From Ructibacterium gallinarum (GTDB lineage Bacteria; Bacillota; Clostridia; Monoglobales; Monoglobaceae), in NCBI RefSeq assembly GCF_014982785.1, contig NZ_JADCKB010000002.1, positions 124,001-188,000 on the forward strand: DNA of 64,000 nt, written 5' to 3'. Below are positions 35,698-43,992 of this stretch, in pieces (within the stretch, counting starts at the first letter, position 1; each line of letters begins with the position of its first letter). The position numbers and the translations under genes are program-made. The notes beneath the pieces are model-generated. The model worked only from the letters and a program-made list of their open reading frames with translations. It did no database searches and was not told where the DNA came from.

Positions 35698-36108
35698 ATG
35701 CGGATACTTGGCATTGATTTCGGAGACAGCCGAACAGGCTTTGCGATTTCGGACCCGCTGGGATTCGGGGTCACCACCCTGCCCCTCCTGCATGAGAAAA
35801 ACATGCGCAAAACAGCGGACTATGCCGCGGCTTTGGCAAAGGAGAAGCAGGCGGAAAAAATTGTACTGGGGCTTCCCAAAAATATGGACGGTTCTGTGGG
35901 CTTCCGGGGCGAGCGCACCCGGGAATTTGCGGCCCTCCTTGCAGAGCGGGTTTCCATGGAGGTCATCTTTTGGGACGAGCGGCTGACCACCGTTTCTGCC
36001 CAGCATCTCATGAACGAGACCGATGTTCGGGGCAAAAAACGCAAAGCCCGTCTTGACAGCGTTTCTGCGGCCTATATCCTTCAGTCCTATCTTGACAGCT
36101 TAAAATAA
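35698..36108 (+). CDS. ruvX: Holliday junction resolvase-like RuvX (YqgF)
   Basis: 136 residues, RNase H fold. N-terminal MRILGIDFGDSRTGFAISD with the first catalytic Asp, LGLPKNMDGSVGFRGERT, FWDERLTTVSAQHLM with acidic residues, and LDSVSAAYILQSYL at the end. In other bacteria it is essential and acts in pre-16S rRNA 5'-end maturation or on branched DNA. The DUF1292 gene follows 13 nt later. Confidence 0.93.
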   Translation: MRILGIDFGDSRTGFAISDPLGFGVTTLPLLHEKNMRKTADYAAALAKEKQAEKIVLGLPKNMDGSVGFRGERTREFAALLAERVSMEVIFWDERLTTVSAQHLMNETDVRGKKRKARLDSVSAAYILQSYLDSLK

Positions 36109-36121
36109 GGAGGAGCACGCC

Positions 36122-36406
36122 ATGGCTGAATTACCCGAGAACCCACATCTTGTGGATCTGATCGATGAGGACGGAAACACGGTGACCTTTGAACATCTGG
36201 ATACGGTGCAGTATAAGGGTAAGGATTATGTGATTTGTATTCCCTACGATGATGACGAAGAGGTTGTAACGGAAGTGGTGATTTTCCTGATCAACAAGGA
36301 CAAGGAAGACGACTGCTTGGAACAGGTGGAAAATCCCGAGATTCTGTCCGCCGTCTACGAGATTTTTAAAGAGCGCAACGGGGAAATGTTTGATTTTGAG
36401 GACTGA
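36122..36406 (+). CDS. DUF1292 (YrzB-like) protein
   Basis: 94 residues, very acidic. VDLIDEDGNTVTFEHLDTVQY and YVICIPYDDDEEVVTEVVIF are the DUF1292 signature. It regularly follows ruvX in Bacillota (the yrzB position); the function is unknown. Confidence 0.85.
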   Translation: MAELPENPHLVDLIDEDGNTVTFEHLDTVQYKGKDYVICIPYDDDEEVVTEVVIFLINKDKEDDCLEQVENPEILSAVYEIFKERNGEMFDFED

Positions 36407-36452
36407 TCTCCTGCGCTGTCCCGCAAGGAACCCTTTTTTGATGTCTAACATA

Positions 36453-36506
36453 AGCGGCAGAGGAAGAAGACCGATACGTGTCTCTTCCCCTGCCGCTGTT
36501 TCTATT
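36453..36506. terminator. Terminator after the ruvX unit
   Basis: Arms AGCGGCAGAGGAAGA and TCTTCCCCTGCCGCT around a loop of about 15 nt, then a T-rich tail. It faces the convergent S-layer protein gene. Confidence 0.75.
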
Positions 36507-36553
36507 CAAATCACAAGAAAAGTATCAAATAAATTGTGCAAAAGAAAATTTTT

Positions 36554-37522
36554 TTATTCTTTATTTCTTTGGTTTAACATGGTGTTTCCCTGATCATACC
36601 AGATATTATAAAGCACCTGCATACCTTCTCCAAAACAAACCGGCCCTTCCAAATCTCTGCATATTTCATTTTCATTGCCTAGGCCGCCAAACAACTGCCA
36701 ATACCGCATCATCCCGGCATAATAATCAGGATATTCCCCGGTACCCATATCCAGTCCTGCCGCTAAAATACAGGTTTTCCAAAACTCCGCCCTTTCAGCT
36801 TCCTGTTCCGGACGAAAACTGCCATCCTCATAGCCATTGAAAACACCGATTTTTTGCAGACCGCCGATCGCCTGTGCCGCGTCACTGTTTTTATCCACAT
36901 CCCAAAAATCTGGCTCCGCATAGGAAAAGCCCTCTTTTTTCTCCAGCACTTTGGCAATTCCTATTGCCATTTCGCCGCGGGTCATATTTTGCGCCGTATC
37001 TGCGCTAAGAAAAATACCGTCCTGCTCCAGCGCCTCCCTTGGTACAGTCCAAAGACGATCCACTGCAAAATGCCGCACATCTTCCAACAGGATTTGGGCA
37101 TCTGCACTGGTCACGTATATTTCTGCAGGATTTTGATTCTGCAAAAGCACAAACCGCATCCCGGTCAGAAACCGGTACGCCGCAATATAATTTTCTGGAT
37201 ATACACCATTGCCTGCTTTAAGAATCGACGTTTTATCCACAGAAATTGCATTCATCGCAAGGGTAACTGCTTCTGCACAGGATACCGGACTGCCGCCGTA
37301 TGCAGAATACGGGACATTTTCTAAAACACCCAAACTTTCCAAATAGGCTTTGGGTTCCGTCGTATTTTCAAAATCTCCTTGATGTTTTTCCCGCAAAATC
37401 TCGGCCAGCTGGGAATAAAACTGTTCTGCCGCTATATATTCCGTATTTTCTTCCGCATAAGAGGCAGCAATAACACTAAATGAGAATATCAGCGTTAGAA
37501 AAATGATACTGGCTCTTTTCAT
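36554..37522 (-). CDS. Secreted SLH-domain protein downstream of the agr island
   Basis: 322 residues. Signal peptide MKRASIIFLTLIFSFSVIAASYA. One clear SLH unit at about 200-240 (FWDVDKNSDAAQAIGGLQKI then GVFNGYEDGSFRPEQEAERAEFW), flanked by two weaker ones, so the protein should attach to the cell wall. Its start lies only 24 nt after the stop of the second small secreted protein, so it may be read from the agr transcript, although its base composition is like the host rather than the AT-rich island. Confidence 0.75.
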   Translation of the reverse strand: MKRASIIFLTLIFSFSVIAASYAEENTEYIAAEQFYSQLAEILREKHQGDFENTTEPKAYLESLGVLENVPYSAYGGSPVSCAEAVTLAMNAISVDKTSILKAGNGVYPENYIAAYRFLTGMRFVLLQNQNPAEIYVTSADAQILLEDVRHFAVDRLWTVPREALEQDGIFLSADTAQNMTRGEMAIGIAKVLEKKEGFSYAEPDFWDVDKNSDAAQAIGGLQKIGVFNGYEDGSFRPEQEAERAEFWKTCILAAGLDMGTGEYPDYYAGMMRYWQLFGGLGNENEICRDLEGPVCFGEGMQVLYNIWYDQGNTMLNQRNKE

Positions 37523-37546
37523 AACTTTTGCTCCTTTGTCTAAATA

Positions 37547-38107
37547 TTATTCTCCATAAACAAATAAACTTGCATAAGAAGGTAATTCTGTAGATGTTCC
37601 TGTTACATAATATTTGTGTCCTGCGTTTACATTAATACTTAATATGTTATTTACAGGTTCAAAAATTTCATTTTCATCATATATTGTTTGTCCTGTTGTT
37701 TGATCTATAATTTTTATTCTAACAACACTACTATCTTTCCATTCTGTAGAAGTCATAGATACTTTCATAGTACAATTTGAAGTTACATTAAAAAGACATG
37801 GAGATGTAAGTGTTTGTCCAATAGAACTAAAATTAAATGAAAATACTGTACCACTTTCTGGTAAATTTATTGTTTGAGAAAATGATCTTGTATTTCCAAA
37901 AATTGTTTGATTTATTTCTGTTCCTTCTCCATAATATATTTTCATTCCTTCTTGAATTTTTTCATTAATTAATGTTTTAAACTCTGAATTAAAATTGTTT
38001 AATATAACATCATTATATGATAATTCTTTTAATTCTTCTGTCGCAAATATACTAAAAGAAAAAGTTATTACAGATAAAATAATAAATAATGAAAAAATTT
38101 TTTTCAT
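37547..38107 (-). CDS. Small secreted beta-rich protein, agr-linked (protein 2)
   Basis: 186 residues from the Met behind AAGGGG. Signal peptide MKKIFSLFIILSVITFSFSIFA. The mature part has a helical N-terminus (NSEFKTLINEKIQEGMKIYY) then a beta-sandwich-like domain (SGTVFSFNFSSIGQTL, VRIKIIDQTTGQTIYDENE, VNAGHKYYVTGTS). The C-terminal pattern parallels protein 1 upstream, suggesting distant paralogues. Very AT-rich. No family recognised; possible agr-regulated cargo. Confidence 0.65.
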   Translation of the reverse strand: MKKIFSLFIILSVITFSFSIFATEELKELSYNDVILNNFNSEFKTLINEKIQEGMKIYYGEGTEINQTIFGNTRSFSQTINLPESGTVFSFNFSSIGQTLTSPCLFNVTSNCTMKVSMTSTEWKDSSVVRIKIIDQTTGQTIYDENEIFEPVNNILSINVNAGHKYYVTGTSTELPSYASLFVYGE

Positions 38108-38131
38108 GCGTAAACACCCCTTTATCATTTT

Positions 38132-38602
38132 TTAATATACTGTTATTGTTCCACTTCCATTATTACTGGATGAAAGTCTCAAATAATATCCTAATAAAGG
38201 TATAATATTATAATCGTAAAAATCAAATTTAAATTCCTTTGTTACACCAACTGAAGCAGTTACTCTTTTCGTTCCTACAACTACATTATCATTACGTCTA
38301 AGTAATTCAATTGTTAATATATGACTATTATCAGTTGCTGTATATCTGCATCCTATTCCTGTATTATTTTGAGTCGTTGATATAACAAAATCAGAATATT
38401 GATAAATGTTTGAATTTAATTGATATGTAAAAGAATCTGTATTTCCTGGAAGATATAAAACATTATCTGTATCTGGTATATTACTTCCACGCGTTAAAGA
38501 ATTATTTAGATTAGGTATTTCCTCGGCCGCAAAAGCACTGATACAACACAGAGAAGAAACTGCCATTATAATTGCCAAACCCATTGCAAATAATTTTTTC
38601 AT
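38132..38602 (-). CDS. Small secreted beta-rich protein, agr-linked (protein 1)
   Basis: 156 residues from the Met behind AAAAGGGAG. Signal peptide MKKLFAMGLAIIMAVSSLCCISAFA with AFA-AEE cleavage. The mature domain is all-beta and Asn/Thr-rich (NTDSFTYQLNSNIYQYSDF, ILTIELLRRNDNVVVG, YYLRLSSSNNGSGTITVY), like pre-peptidase C-terminal-type sandwiches. It follows agrD after a long hairpin, and protein 2 begins 24 nt after its stop. Function unknown. The frame extends 21 codons upstream, but the signal peptide fixes the start. Confidence 0.65.
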   Translation of the reverse strand: MKKLFAMGLAIIMAVSSLCCISAFAAEEIPNLNNSLTRGSNIPDTDNVLYLPGNTDSFTYQLNSNIYQYSDFVISTTQNNTGIGCRYTATDNSHILTIELLRRNDNVVVGTKRVTASVGVTKEFKFDFYDYNIIPLLGYYLRLSSSNNGSGTITVY

Positions 38603-38691
38603 AATAGTACGCTCCCTTTTAAAATTATTTTTTTCTTTTGTGATTTTTTTATTAAAACGCTGCATAGCCCATTGGAATCACCCCTAATTTC

Positions 38692-38774
38692 AAGCAAGAA
38701 ACTGTTTTCTTTATAAAATCAGATTGATAAAAATAATATTTCGTCATTTATAAAGAAAACCCTATTTCTTGCTT
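38692..38774. repeat. Long inverted repeat between agrD and secreted protein 1
   Basis: Inner arms GTTTTCTTTATAAA and TTTATAAAGAAAAC plus outer arms AAGCAAGAAA and TTTCTTGCTT, 24 paired bases around a loop of about 29 nt. It could terminate, stabilise or process the agrBD transcript. The rest of the gap down to protein 1 shows only a 6-codon frame (MGYAAF) with a fair ribosome site. Confidence 0.7.
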
Positions 38775-38782
38775 TTTTAACT

Positions 38783-38932
38783 TTAGTTTCTTTCCTTTGC
38801 CTGTTTTGCTTCTTCCTGCAAACCTTCAGGTTCTTTCATCTGGTGCATACCATTTGATGAAGCCAATCCAGCCGAAGAGACAGCTGTACCATAAGATACA
38901 GATGCCAAAATACTAAGGATCCAATCAAACAT
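38783..38932 (-). CDS. agrD: AgrD-like autoinducer peptide precursor without cysteine
   Basis: 49 residues. Amphipathic N-terminus MFDWILSILASVSYGTAVSS, a small-residue core AGLASSNGMHQM, then the acidic, Pro-containing tail KEPEGLQEEAKQAKERN that AgrB cuts off in such precursors. The start lies inside the agrB stop region (8-nt overlap) with GGGGGGAAAAAGA before it. There is no Cys anywhere, so a thiolactone cannot form; Ser25 or Ser26 could close a lactone, for example a five-residue SSNGM or SNGMH ring. Identified from position and layout. Confidence 0.72.
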   Translation of the reverse strand: MFDWILSILASVSYGTAVSSAGLASSNGMHQMKEPEGLQEEAKQAKERN

Positions 38933-39512
38933 TCTTTTTCCCCCCCTTCTGTAATACCATGCTGATTATCATTAAGAACATAACTGCAACTAAGGTTATT
39001 GATATTGTTACACCTAAATTTATTTTTATAAAAACCAAAAATATTGAAAAAAATGATAAAAAAAAAGTTGTTATCACAGCTTTTCTTTTATTTTGTTTCC
39101 TCTGACTTTGTGACAAAGGTTTATTTGGATGTTCTACCGGCGCAAATATACTAATAAATATTATTACAATAATATCGCATAACAATATAAGCAGTAATTG
39201 CATATTTGTATGTAGTATAATAGAAACAACTTCCATAACACAAATATATGTTGCCATCATTGATAAACGGCATAACCAAAATGTTTTTGCATGAAATCCG
39301 CCGCTAAATCTCCTAATTCCGCATAATGCGATTAAAAACGCTATACTTTCAAATATTCTATTCAATAAAAATCCAAGCAGTATAATTATAGAAAAGTTTA
39401 TTATATCGGCAAAAATTAATTTCAATCCATAACAATATATATCTGCTTTTTCTTTCAATATTATATTTTTTCTAATAAAATATTGCGTAATCAATTTTGC
39501 TGTTTTTTCCAT
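38925..39512 (-). CDS. agrB: AgrB-type peptide-processing membrane protease
   Basis: 195 residues, about six hydrophobic segments. The catalytic block GIRRFSGGFHAKTFWLC gives Arg67/68, His74 and Cys81, with His-Cys spacing of 7 as in staphylococcal AgrB. It cleaves and cyclises the AgrD precursor at the membrane. It has its own promoter behind the agrC terminator, and is translationally overlapped with agrD. AT-rich like the rest of the island. Confidence 0.93.
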   Translation of the reverse strand: MEKTAKLITQYFIRKNIILKEKADIYCYGLKLIFADIINFSIIILLGFLLNRIFESIAFLIALCGIRRFSGGFHAKTFWLCRLSMMATYICVMEVVSIILHTNMQLLLILLCDIIVIIFISIFAPVEHPNKPLSQSQRKQNKRKAVITTFFLSFFSIFLVFIKINLGVTISITLVAVMFLMIISMVLQKGGKKNV

Positions 39513-39534
39513 GTTTTTCTTCCTTTTTTATTTT

Positions 39535-39562
39535 ATTATAATTGATAATTTTAATAGTTCAA
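39535..39562 (-). promoter_or_regulatory. agrB-agrD promoter
   Basis: On the minus strand TTGAAC, 16 nt, TATAAT, about 25 nt before agrB. Confidence 0.65.
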
Positions 39563-39568
39563 TTACCT

Positions 39569-39595
39569 TGTGATAAAATACACATATAGTGTGAT
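39569..39595 (-). promoter_or_regulatory. Candidate AgrA (LytTR) direct-repeat site
   Basis: Two ATCACA hexamers on the minus strand (extended T.ATCACA) start exactly 21 bp apart, ending 6 bp upstream of the -35. LytTR regulators bind imperfect direct repeats with this two-turn spacing. The sequence itself differs from the staphylococcal ACAGTTAAG box. Confidence 0.45.
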
Positions 39596-39603
39596 GATTT
39601 ACA

Positions 39604-39637
39604 CAAAAAAAATAAGCCGACTGAGCATCGGCTTATT
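39604..39637 (-). terminator. agrC terminator
   Basis: Arms AATAAGCCGA and TCGGCTTATT, overlapping the agrC stop codon, followed by a T run on the minus strand. It separates agrAC from agrBD. Confidence 0.8.
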
Positions 39638-40931
39638 CATGAATATCAAGTAAAATATGACAGCAAAATTCATTTTCTTCTTCATAGAATTGAATCATTC
39701 CATTATGTTTTTTTACAATGTTTTGAATCGATTTTAATCCTATACCATGCAGTTCCTTGTTTTTCTTTGACGTCTCAAGCGATTGGTTCTCTTTTAAAAC
39801 AGAAGATCGAATGCTATTTGTAATTAAAATAGATAAATACTCGCCTTCTTGACAAATATTTAGTTCAATTCTTTTTTCTTTACTTAATTGTGCTGCCTCT
39901 ATGGCATTATCCAACAAATTTCCAAATAAGGCTGTTATTTCTGCCGCATTCCAATTCACAATAGTATCTTTTCTTATATTTACTTCCATAAAAATATTTT
40001 TTTTCACTGCAAAAGCAATTTTGGAATTTATGATTGCATCAAAGGCATTATTTTTTGTTACAATAACATTTTGAATATTTGGCAAATATTCGTTTGTTAA
40101 TGCGTTAATATAATTTTTAGCTTCTTTTATTTTGTTAGAATTTAAATAATTGTTTATTGTTAATAATTGATTTTTTATATCATGTTTCACAGATTTCATT
40201 TCATTTATAAAGTTTTCCATGTTTTCAATATCTTTTTCAAAATTATCATTTTGTAATTTTAAAAGCTTCACTTGTAAATCATTTTCATACTCCTTGTTAA
40301 TAATAATAAAAAAATAATACGTCATGATATTAGCAAGTACAATGCAACCCATACCTATTAAAATATATGGTTGAATATGGTCATTGTAAAAAGCCGCTTT
40401 CATTAATGCACATAAAGAAATAACTGATATTGCAGGTATCATTACAAGACTCAAAAATCTATGTCTGTTCATTGGACTTTTTCTTTTTATCTTCAATAAT
40501 ATTCTTGTTACATAAAATTGAATTCCTTTTGTGATGATTACACTAATAACACGAATTCCATTAAAAACTGTTATCATTTGATATGGATCATATCCAATCA
40601 AATTACAAATCATCAGATTTGATAAAATTGCTGTAATAATAACAATCAAATGCGTTACCACTGCTATCCATAATTTTAAAGTTAAGCTTCCTTTGAGGCA
40701 AGCTATTGCGTATATAGCATAAATTACCATTGGTATATAAGATCCAAAGGTTTCAAAGACAGTAATTTGATTGATAGTGCAAAGCTCTATAAAGGAAACC
40801 ATCCAAACAATTAAAAATACGGCAGTTTTCTTTTTTCCTTCAAACTTTGTACCCAGATATCGAGTTATAAAATCAACAGAAATAAAGGTTTCCACAAGAT
40901 TAATAAAAATTTCAAAAAAGAATTCTATCAT
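39633..40931 (-). CDS. agrC: AgrC-type quorum-sensing histidine kinase
   Basis: 432 residues. Six to seven hydrophobic segments in the first about 195 residues, then a coiled-coil linker. The DHp helix MKSVKHDIKNQLLTINNYL carries the phospho-accepting His near 247, and the ATPase domain has N-box GNLLDNAIEAAQL and G-box GIGLKSIQNIVKKHNG. It should sense the modified AgrD peptide outside the cell and phosphorylate AgrA. The start overlaps the agrA stop by 4 nt. Confidence 0.92.
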   Translation of the reverse strand: MIEFFFEIFINLVETFISVDFITRYLGTKFEGKKKTAVFLIVWMVSFIELCTINQITVFETFGSYIPMVIYAIYAIACLKGSLTLKLWIAVVTHLIVIITAILSNLMICNLIGYDPYQMITVFNGIRVISVIITKGIQFYVTRILLKIKRKSPMNRHRFLSLVMIPAISVISLCALMKAAFYNDHIQPYILIGMGCIVLANIMTYYFFIIINKEYENDLQVKLLKLQNDNFEKDIENMENFINEMKSVKHDIKNQLLTINNYLNSNKIKEAKNYINALTNEYLPNIQNVIVTKNNAFDAIINSKIAFAVKKNIFMEVNIRKDTIVNWNAAEITALFGNLLDNAIEAAQLSKEKRIELNICQEGEYLSILITNSIRSSVLKENQSLETSKKNKELHGIGLKSIQNIVKKHNGMIQFYEEENEFCCHILLDIHE

Positions 40932-41662
40932 AATCTTTTACTCCTTACAAAATGTTGATATTCTTCTTTTACAAAATCTATTTTTCCACGGCTTAAATTA
41001 AATCTCTTTCCATTGGTTAAAATAACCTCTCTGCATGTTATTTTTCCTATAAATCGGCAATTAACCAAAATTCCATTTTGTATTCGAATAATGTGTAGTG
41101 GATAAAGTTGTTTTTCTGCATTTGATAGTTTACATCTAATTTTAATATCATCTTTAACCCTATCTTTAATTACAATATCATTTTTTATGGATTCAATATA
41201 CATGATAGTATTAATATCAAGTTCTATTTTCATGGTATCTGTTTGAAGATAATATAGAAATTTCTTTTTTTCCTCTTCCGCATCGATTTTTCTTAAAAGT
41301 TTCGGCAATACAATTTTCAAATCTTCCATATGGCTTTTTCTGACAAACCAAAAAGGATGATATTCATAAGATTGATATACCATATCCTCATGGCTGGTAA
41401 CAAAGATGATAAAAACATCTTCTTTGCTTTTTTGAATCAATGAGGCAATTTCAAAACCGTTCATGCCCGGCATATCAATATCCAAAAATACGACATCCGA
41501 AAAAGAAAGCTTCCATTGTTTTAATAAATCCCGTCCGCTTGTAAATGTCTCAATTTGATATTCCCGGCGGTTTTGTAATATTTTTTGAATCCATACACCA
41601 ATTTCTTCAATAAATGGAATATTATCATCACATAAATATATTTTGATATTGTTTTTTTCCAT
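40928..41662 (-). CDS. agrA: AgrA-type LytTR response regulator
   Basis: 244 residues. Receiver domain with acidic pocket IYLCDDN and phospho-acceptor Asp in VVFLDIDMPGMNGFE at about 57-71, switch residues IIFVTSHEDM, and a C-terminal LytTR DNA-binding domain (YIESIKNDIVI, HIIRIQNGILVNCRFIGKI, LSRGKIDFVKEEYQHFV). First gene of the agrAC transcript. The direct repeats before agrB are the obvious target. Confidence 0.92.
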   Translation of the reverse strand: MEKNNIKIYLCDDNIPFIEEIGVWIQKILQNRREYQIETFTSGRDLLKQWKLSFSDVVFLDIDMPGMNGFEIASLIQKSKEDVFIIFVTSHEDMVYQSYEYHPFWFVRKSHMEDLKIVLPKLLRKIDAEEEKKKFLYYLQTDTMKIELDINTIMYIESIKNDIVIKDRVKDDIKIRCKLSNAEKQLYPLHIIRIQNGILVNCRFIGKITCREVILTNGKRFNLSRGKIDFVKEEYQHFVRSKRL

Positions 41663-41726
41663 ATCAATAAAACCCCTTGTTCACATTATCTCAATTCACA
41701 AGCAACACAAAAATAAATATATTTTT

Positions 41727-41755
41727 ATTATACATAATAATCCATAAAATTGCAA
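41727..41755 (-). promoter_or_regulatory. agrA-agrC promoter
   Basis: On the minus strand TTGCAA, 17 nt, TATAAT, about 65 nt before agrA. No LytTR-like repeat is near it. Confidence 0.7.
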
Positions 41756-41770
41756 GAAATATCCATATAA

Positions 41771-41800
41771 CAAAAACGAGCACAGCCAAAGGCTATGCTC
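41771..41800 (-). terminator. Terminator after the cotH gene
   Basis: Arms GAGCACAGCC and GGCTATGCTC around AAA, with a T run on the minus strand. It marks the upstream edge of the agr island. Confidence 0.8.
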
Positions 41801-41819
41801 TTAAAAAATATATTTTCTC

Positions 41820-43976
41820 TTATTTTCTTCTATATAAAACGGCAAATGCAATTCCTCCGGCAAGTACCAAAAGTACAACAAGATAGAGGATCCAGTTCTG
41901 CGCCGTATTCTGGGCTGCGCTGCCGCCAAAGCCGTCCGGCATCATTCTTTTCTGCTGATTTCCGCCATTTTCTGCTCCCTGTCGGCGGTCAAAGTTTTGC
42001 CCCGTTCCAGAGGTCTGGTCGCCTTCCTGTCCGCCTGCAGCTGCTTGCTCACTGCCTGCATTCTGGCCGTCACCGGTCATCTGGCTGCCTGCGGCCGCTT
42101 GATTTTCACCGGGTGCTTGGCTTGTGGCAGTGCCTTGCTGTGCTGCGGGCGGCTGGCCGCCATTTTGCGGTTGACTTTGACGTATCGCTTGGTCAGAATT
42201 TGTTGTTTGCCCGTCACTTAAATTTTGGTCTCCGGTTTGGGATTGATTACCGTTTTCCGTGCCGCCCCGGCCGCCGCCGTGCCCCATGTTTCCCATGGCG
42301 TCAATATTCAAAAAAGAAGCGTCCACAAAGTTACTGCTGTCCTGGCTCTGTCCTTCCTGGGTGCTGGGGATTTCGCCGTTTAACTGTTTTCGTACGCTTT
42401 GGGCACGCAGAGAGCAATATTGTTTCAGGGTTTCTACCCCTTCTTCAAATTCTTCAAAAGTACAAAAGGCACTGACATCTTCCTGTACATAGGGTGCAAT
42501 CATATTAAATACTCGGTTGATTTCATCCTCTATTTTGCCCGATTCAAAATAATTCGTAATCAATTCATCAAATACCTGATGATACTGCTCTAAATACTGA
42601 GGGTCATTGAAAATCCAGGCAAGCATTGGCCGATCTTCCATGGAAGCGCCGGAAAGCGGCGTATCAATGGGATAATTGATCTGCTCTGTGGCGTTATCCA
42701 CATTTGTTTCACTTTGGGTGGCTCCAAAGCCGCGGCCGCCGCCAAAACCGTTTCCAAACCCGCTGAATGCCAGATTATAGTCCCAAGCCACCATGGACAA
42801 AATACCATTGTTTTCGTATAGGTAATAATTATGCTTCATATTCCCGGTATAGCTATCATAGCTATTGACAAAATTGTGTACCACAAAGTACCGAATGACT
42901 TCATCTGTATTCACTGCTTCCGCCGGGTTTTCCCCCTGATTCAGGGTTTTCAGAGAAGATATCAGCCGATCCTTGTCACTGTTATCAATGTCCATCACCG
43001 CGGAATCAAAAATGGTAGAATAACTGTCATAATCATCATCGGTATAAATCAGCGCCGTGGCATCGCTTCCGCCGCCAAAGCCGCCGCCTCCGCCCGGCAT
43101 CTCAGGTCTTTCACCGTTTCCACCGGGCATTGGAACCTCACCATCTGCCCCAGCGTCTTCTGCCGGGGTCGTCGCAGTATCCTGCTCCGCATTTTCTGTC
43201 ACCTCCTGTCCATTCTGCATACTATGATTCTGTGCCATATCCGGCGGGGTTTCCGTCATCTGCATATCCGGAGGTCCGCCCTGGGGCATTTCTCCCATAT
43301 CTGGAGGCGCGCCGCCGCCCTTCTCTCCATTGCGGTTTCCGCCGCCCATCTGCATGGTGTCCGGTTTATACAATTCCCCGGTTACCGATCCAAAATTTCT
43401 TTCCAAAAATCCTTCTTCGATCCCCTCTACCGCAAGGTAAAGCCCCCACGGCTGGCCATTTAACGTAATATTGCAAAAACTTGCAAGGGGCGCCAAAGCT
43501 CCCATATCATTCATCATTTTATAGGAAAGATAATCTTTCATATAGGTATTATCCTGAATGATATTATTCAGCGCCAGCTTATCCAGTCCATAATAATTGA
43601 TACTGCTGTCATAATGGTCAAATTCCACCTTGAAGCTGTAACGGTCAGAATCCATACTTTTCACATTTGTCAACGAGGTATTTCCTTTGGTACGAATTGC
43701 TACATTGTTGAATTTTTCCCCGTCTATGGTGAGATTACACTTGATATATTCCTTTTCCATGGCGTTTTCCAGCATATCATAAAATTCCGTTTCCTCAACT
43801 TCAATATCAATGCTGTGTACTACGCCCTGGTTAAATATTTTATCCGCATATTGTACGGTGCTTTGACTGATGAATTTTTCTTTTACCCATGGAGAATAGG
43901 AAAAAAACAATGCCGCAAAAACCGTCAAAACTACAAGAAGGATGCACACCACTATGGTATATTTGCTTTTTATCAT
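41820..43976 (-). CDS. CotH-family kinase-like surface protein
   Basis: 718 residues. N-terminal signal anchor (TIVVCILLVVLTVFAALFF), then a CotH domain: VAIRTKGNTSLTNV, YSFKVEFDHYD, LDKLALNNIIQDNTYMKDYLSYKM, NGQPWGLYLAVEGIEEGFLERNF, and SMVAWDYNLAFSGFG with the expected acidic residue. Two low-complexity insertions rich in Gly/Pro/Met (about 215-300) and Gln/Asn/Gly (about 555-680) and a C-terminal transmembrane segment ending RRK. CotH proteins are atypical protein kinases. It ends a VTC-DUF4956-CotH operon. Confidence 0.88.
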   Translation of the reverse strand: MIKSKYTIVVCILLVVLTVFAALFFSYSPWVKEKFISQSTVQYADKIFNQGVVHSIDIEVEETEFYDMLENAMEKEYIKCNLTIDGEKFNNVAIRTKGNTSLTNVKSMDSDRYSFKVEFDHYDSSINYYGLDKLALNNIIQDNTYMKDYLSYKMMNDMGALAPLASFCNITLNGQPWGLYLAVEGIEEGFLERNFGSVTGELYKPDTMQMGGGNRNGEKGGGAPPDMGEMPQGGPPDMQMTETPPDMAQNHSMQNGQEVTENAEQDTATTPAEDAGADGEVPMPGGNGERPEMPGGGGGFGGGSDATALIYTDDDYDSYSTIFDSAVMDIDNSDKDRLISSLKTLNQGENPAEAVNTDEVIRYFVVHNFVNSYDSYTGNMKHNYYLYENNGILSMVAWDYNLAFSGFGNGFGGGRGFGATQSETNVDNATEQINYPIDTPLSGASMEDRPMLAWIFNDPQYLEQYHQVFDELITNYFESGKIEDEINRVFNMIAPYVQEDVSAFCTFEEFEEGVETLKQYCSLRAQSVRKQLNGEIPSTQEGQSQDSSNFVDASFLNIDAMGNMGHGGGRGGTENGNQSQTGDQNLSDGQTTNSDQAIRQSQPQNGGQPPAAQQGTATSQAPGENQAAAGSQMTGDGQNAGSEQAAAGGQEGDQTSGTGQNFDRRQGAENGGNQQKRMMPDGFGGSAAQNTAQNWILYLVVLLVLAGGIAFAVLYRRK

Positions 43977-43992
43977 TGTCCATCATCCTATC

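Noticed and set aside
41795-43468. Plus-strand frames opposite the cotH gene
   Set aside because: Shadows of the Gly/Gln-rich cotH coding sequence; no start signals of their own.
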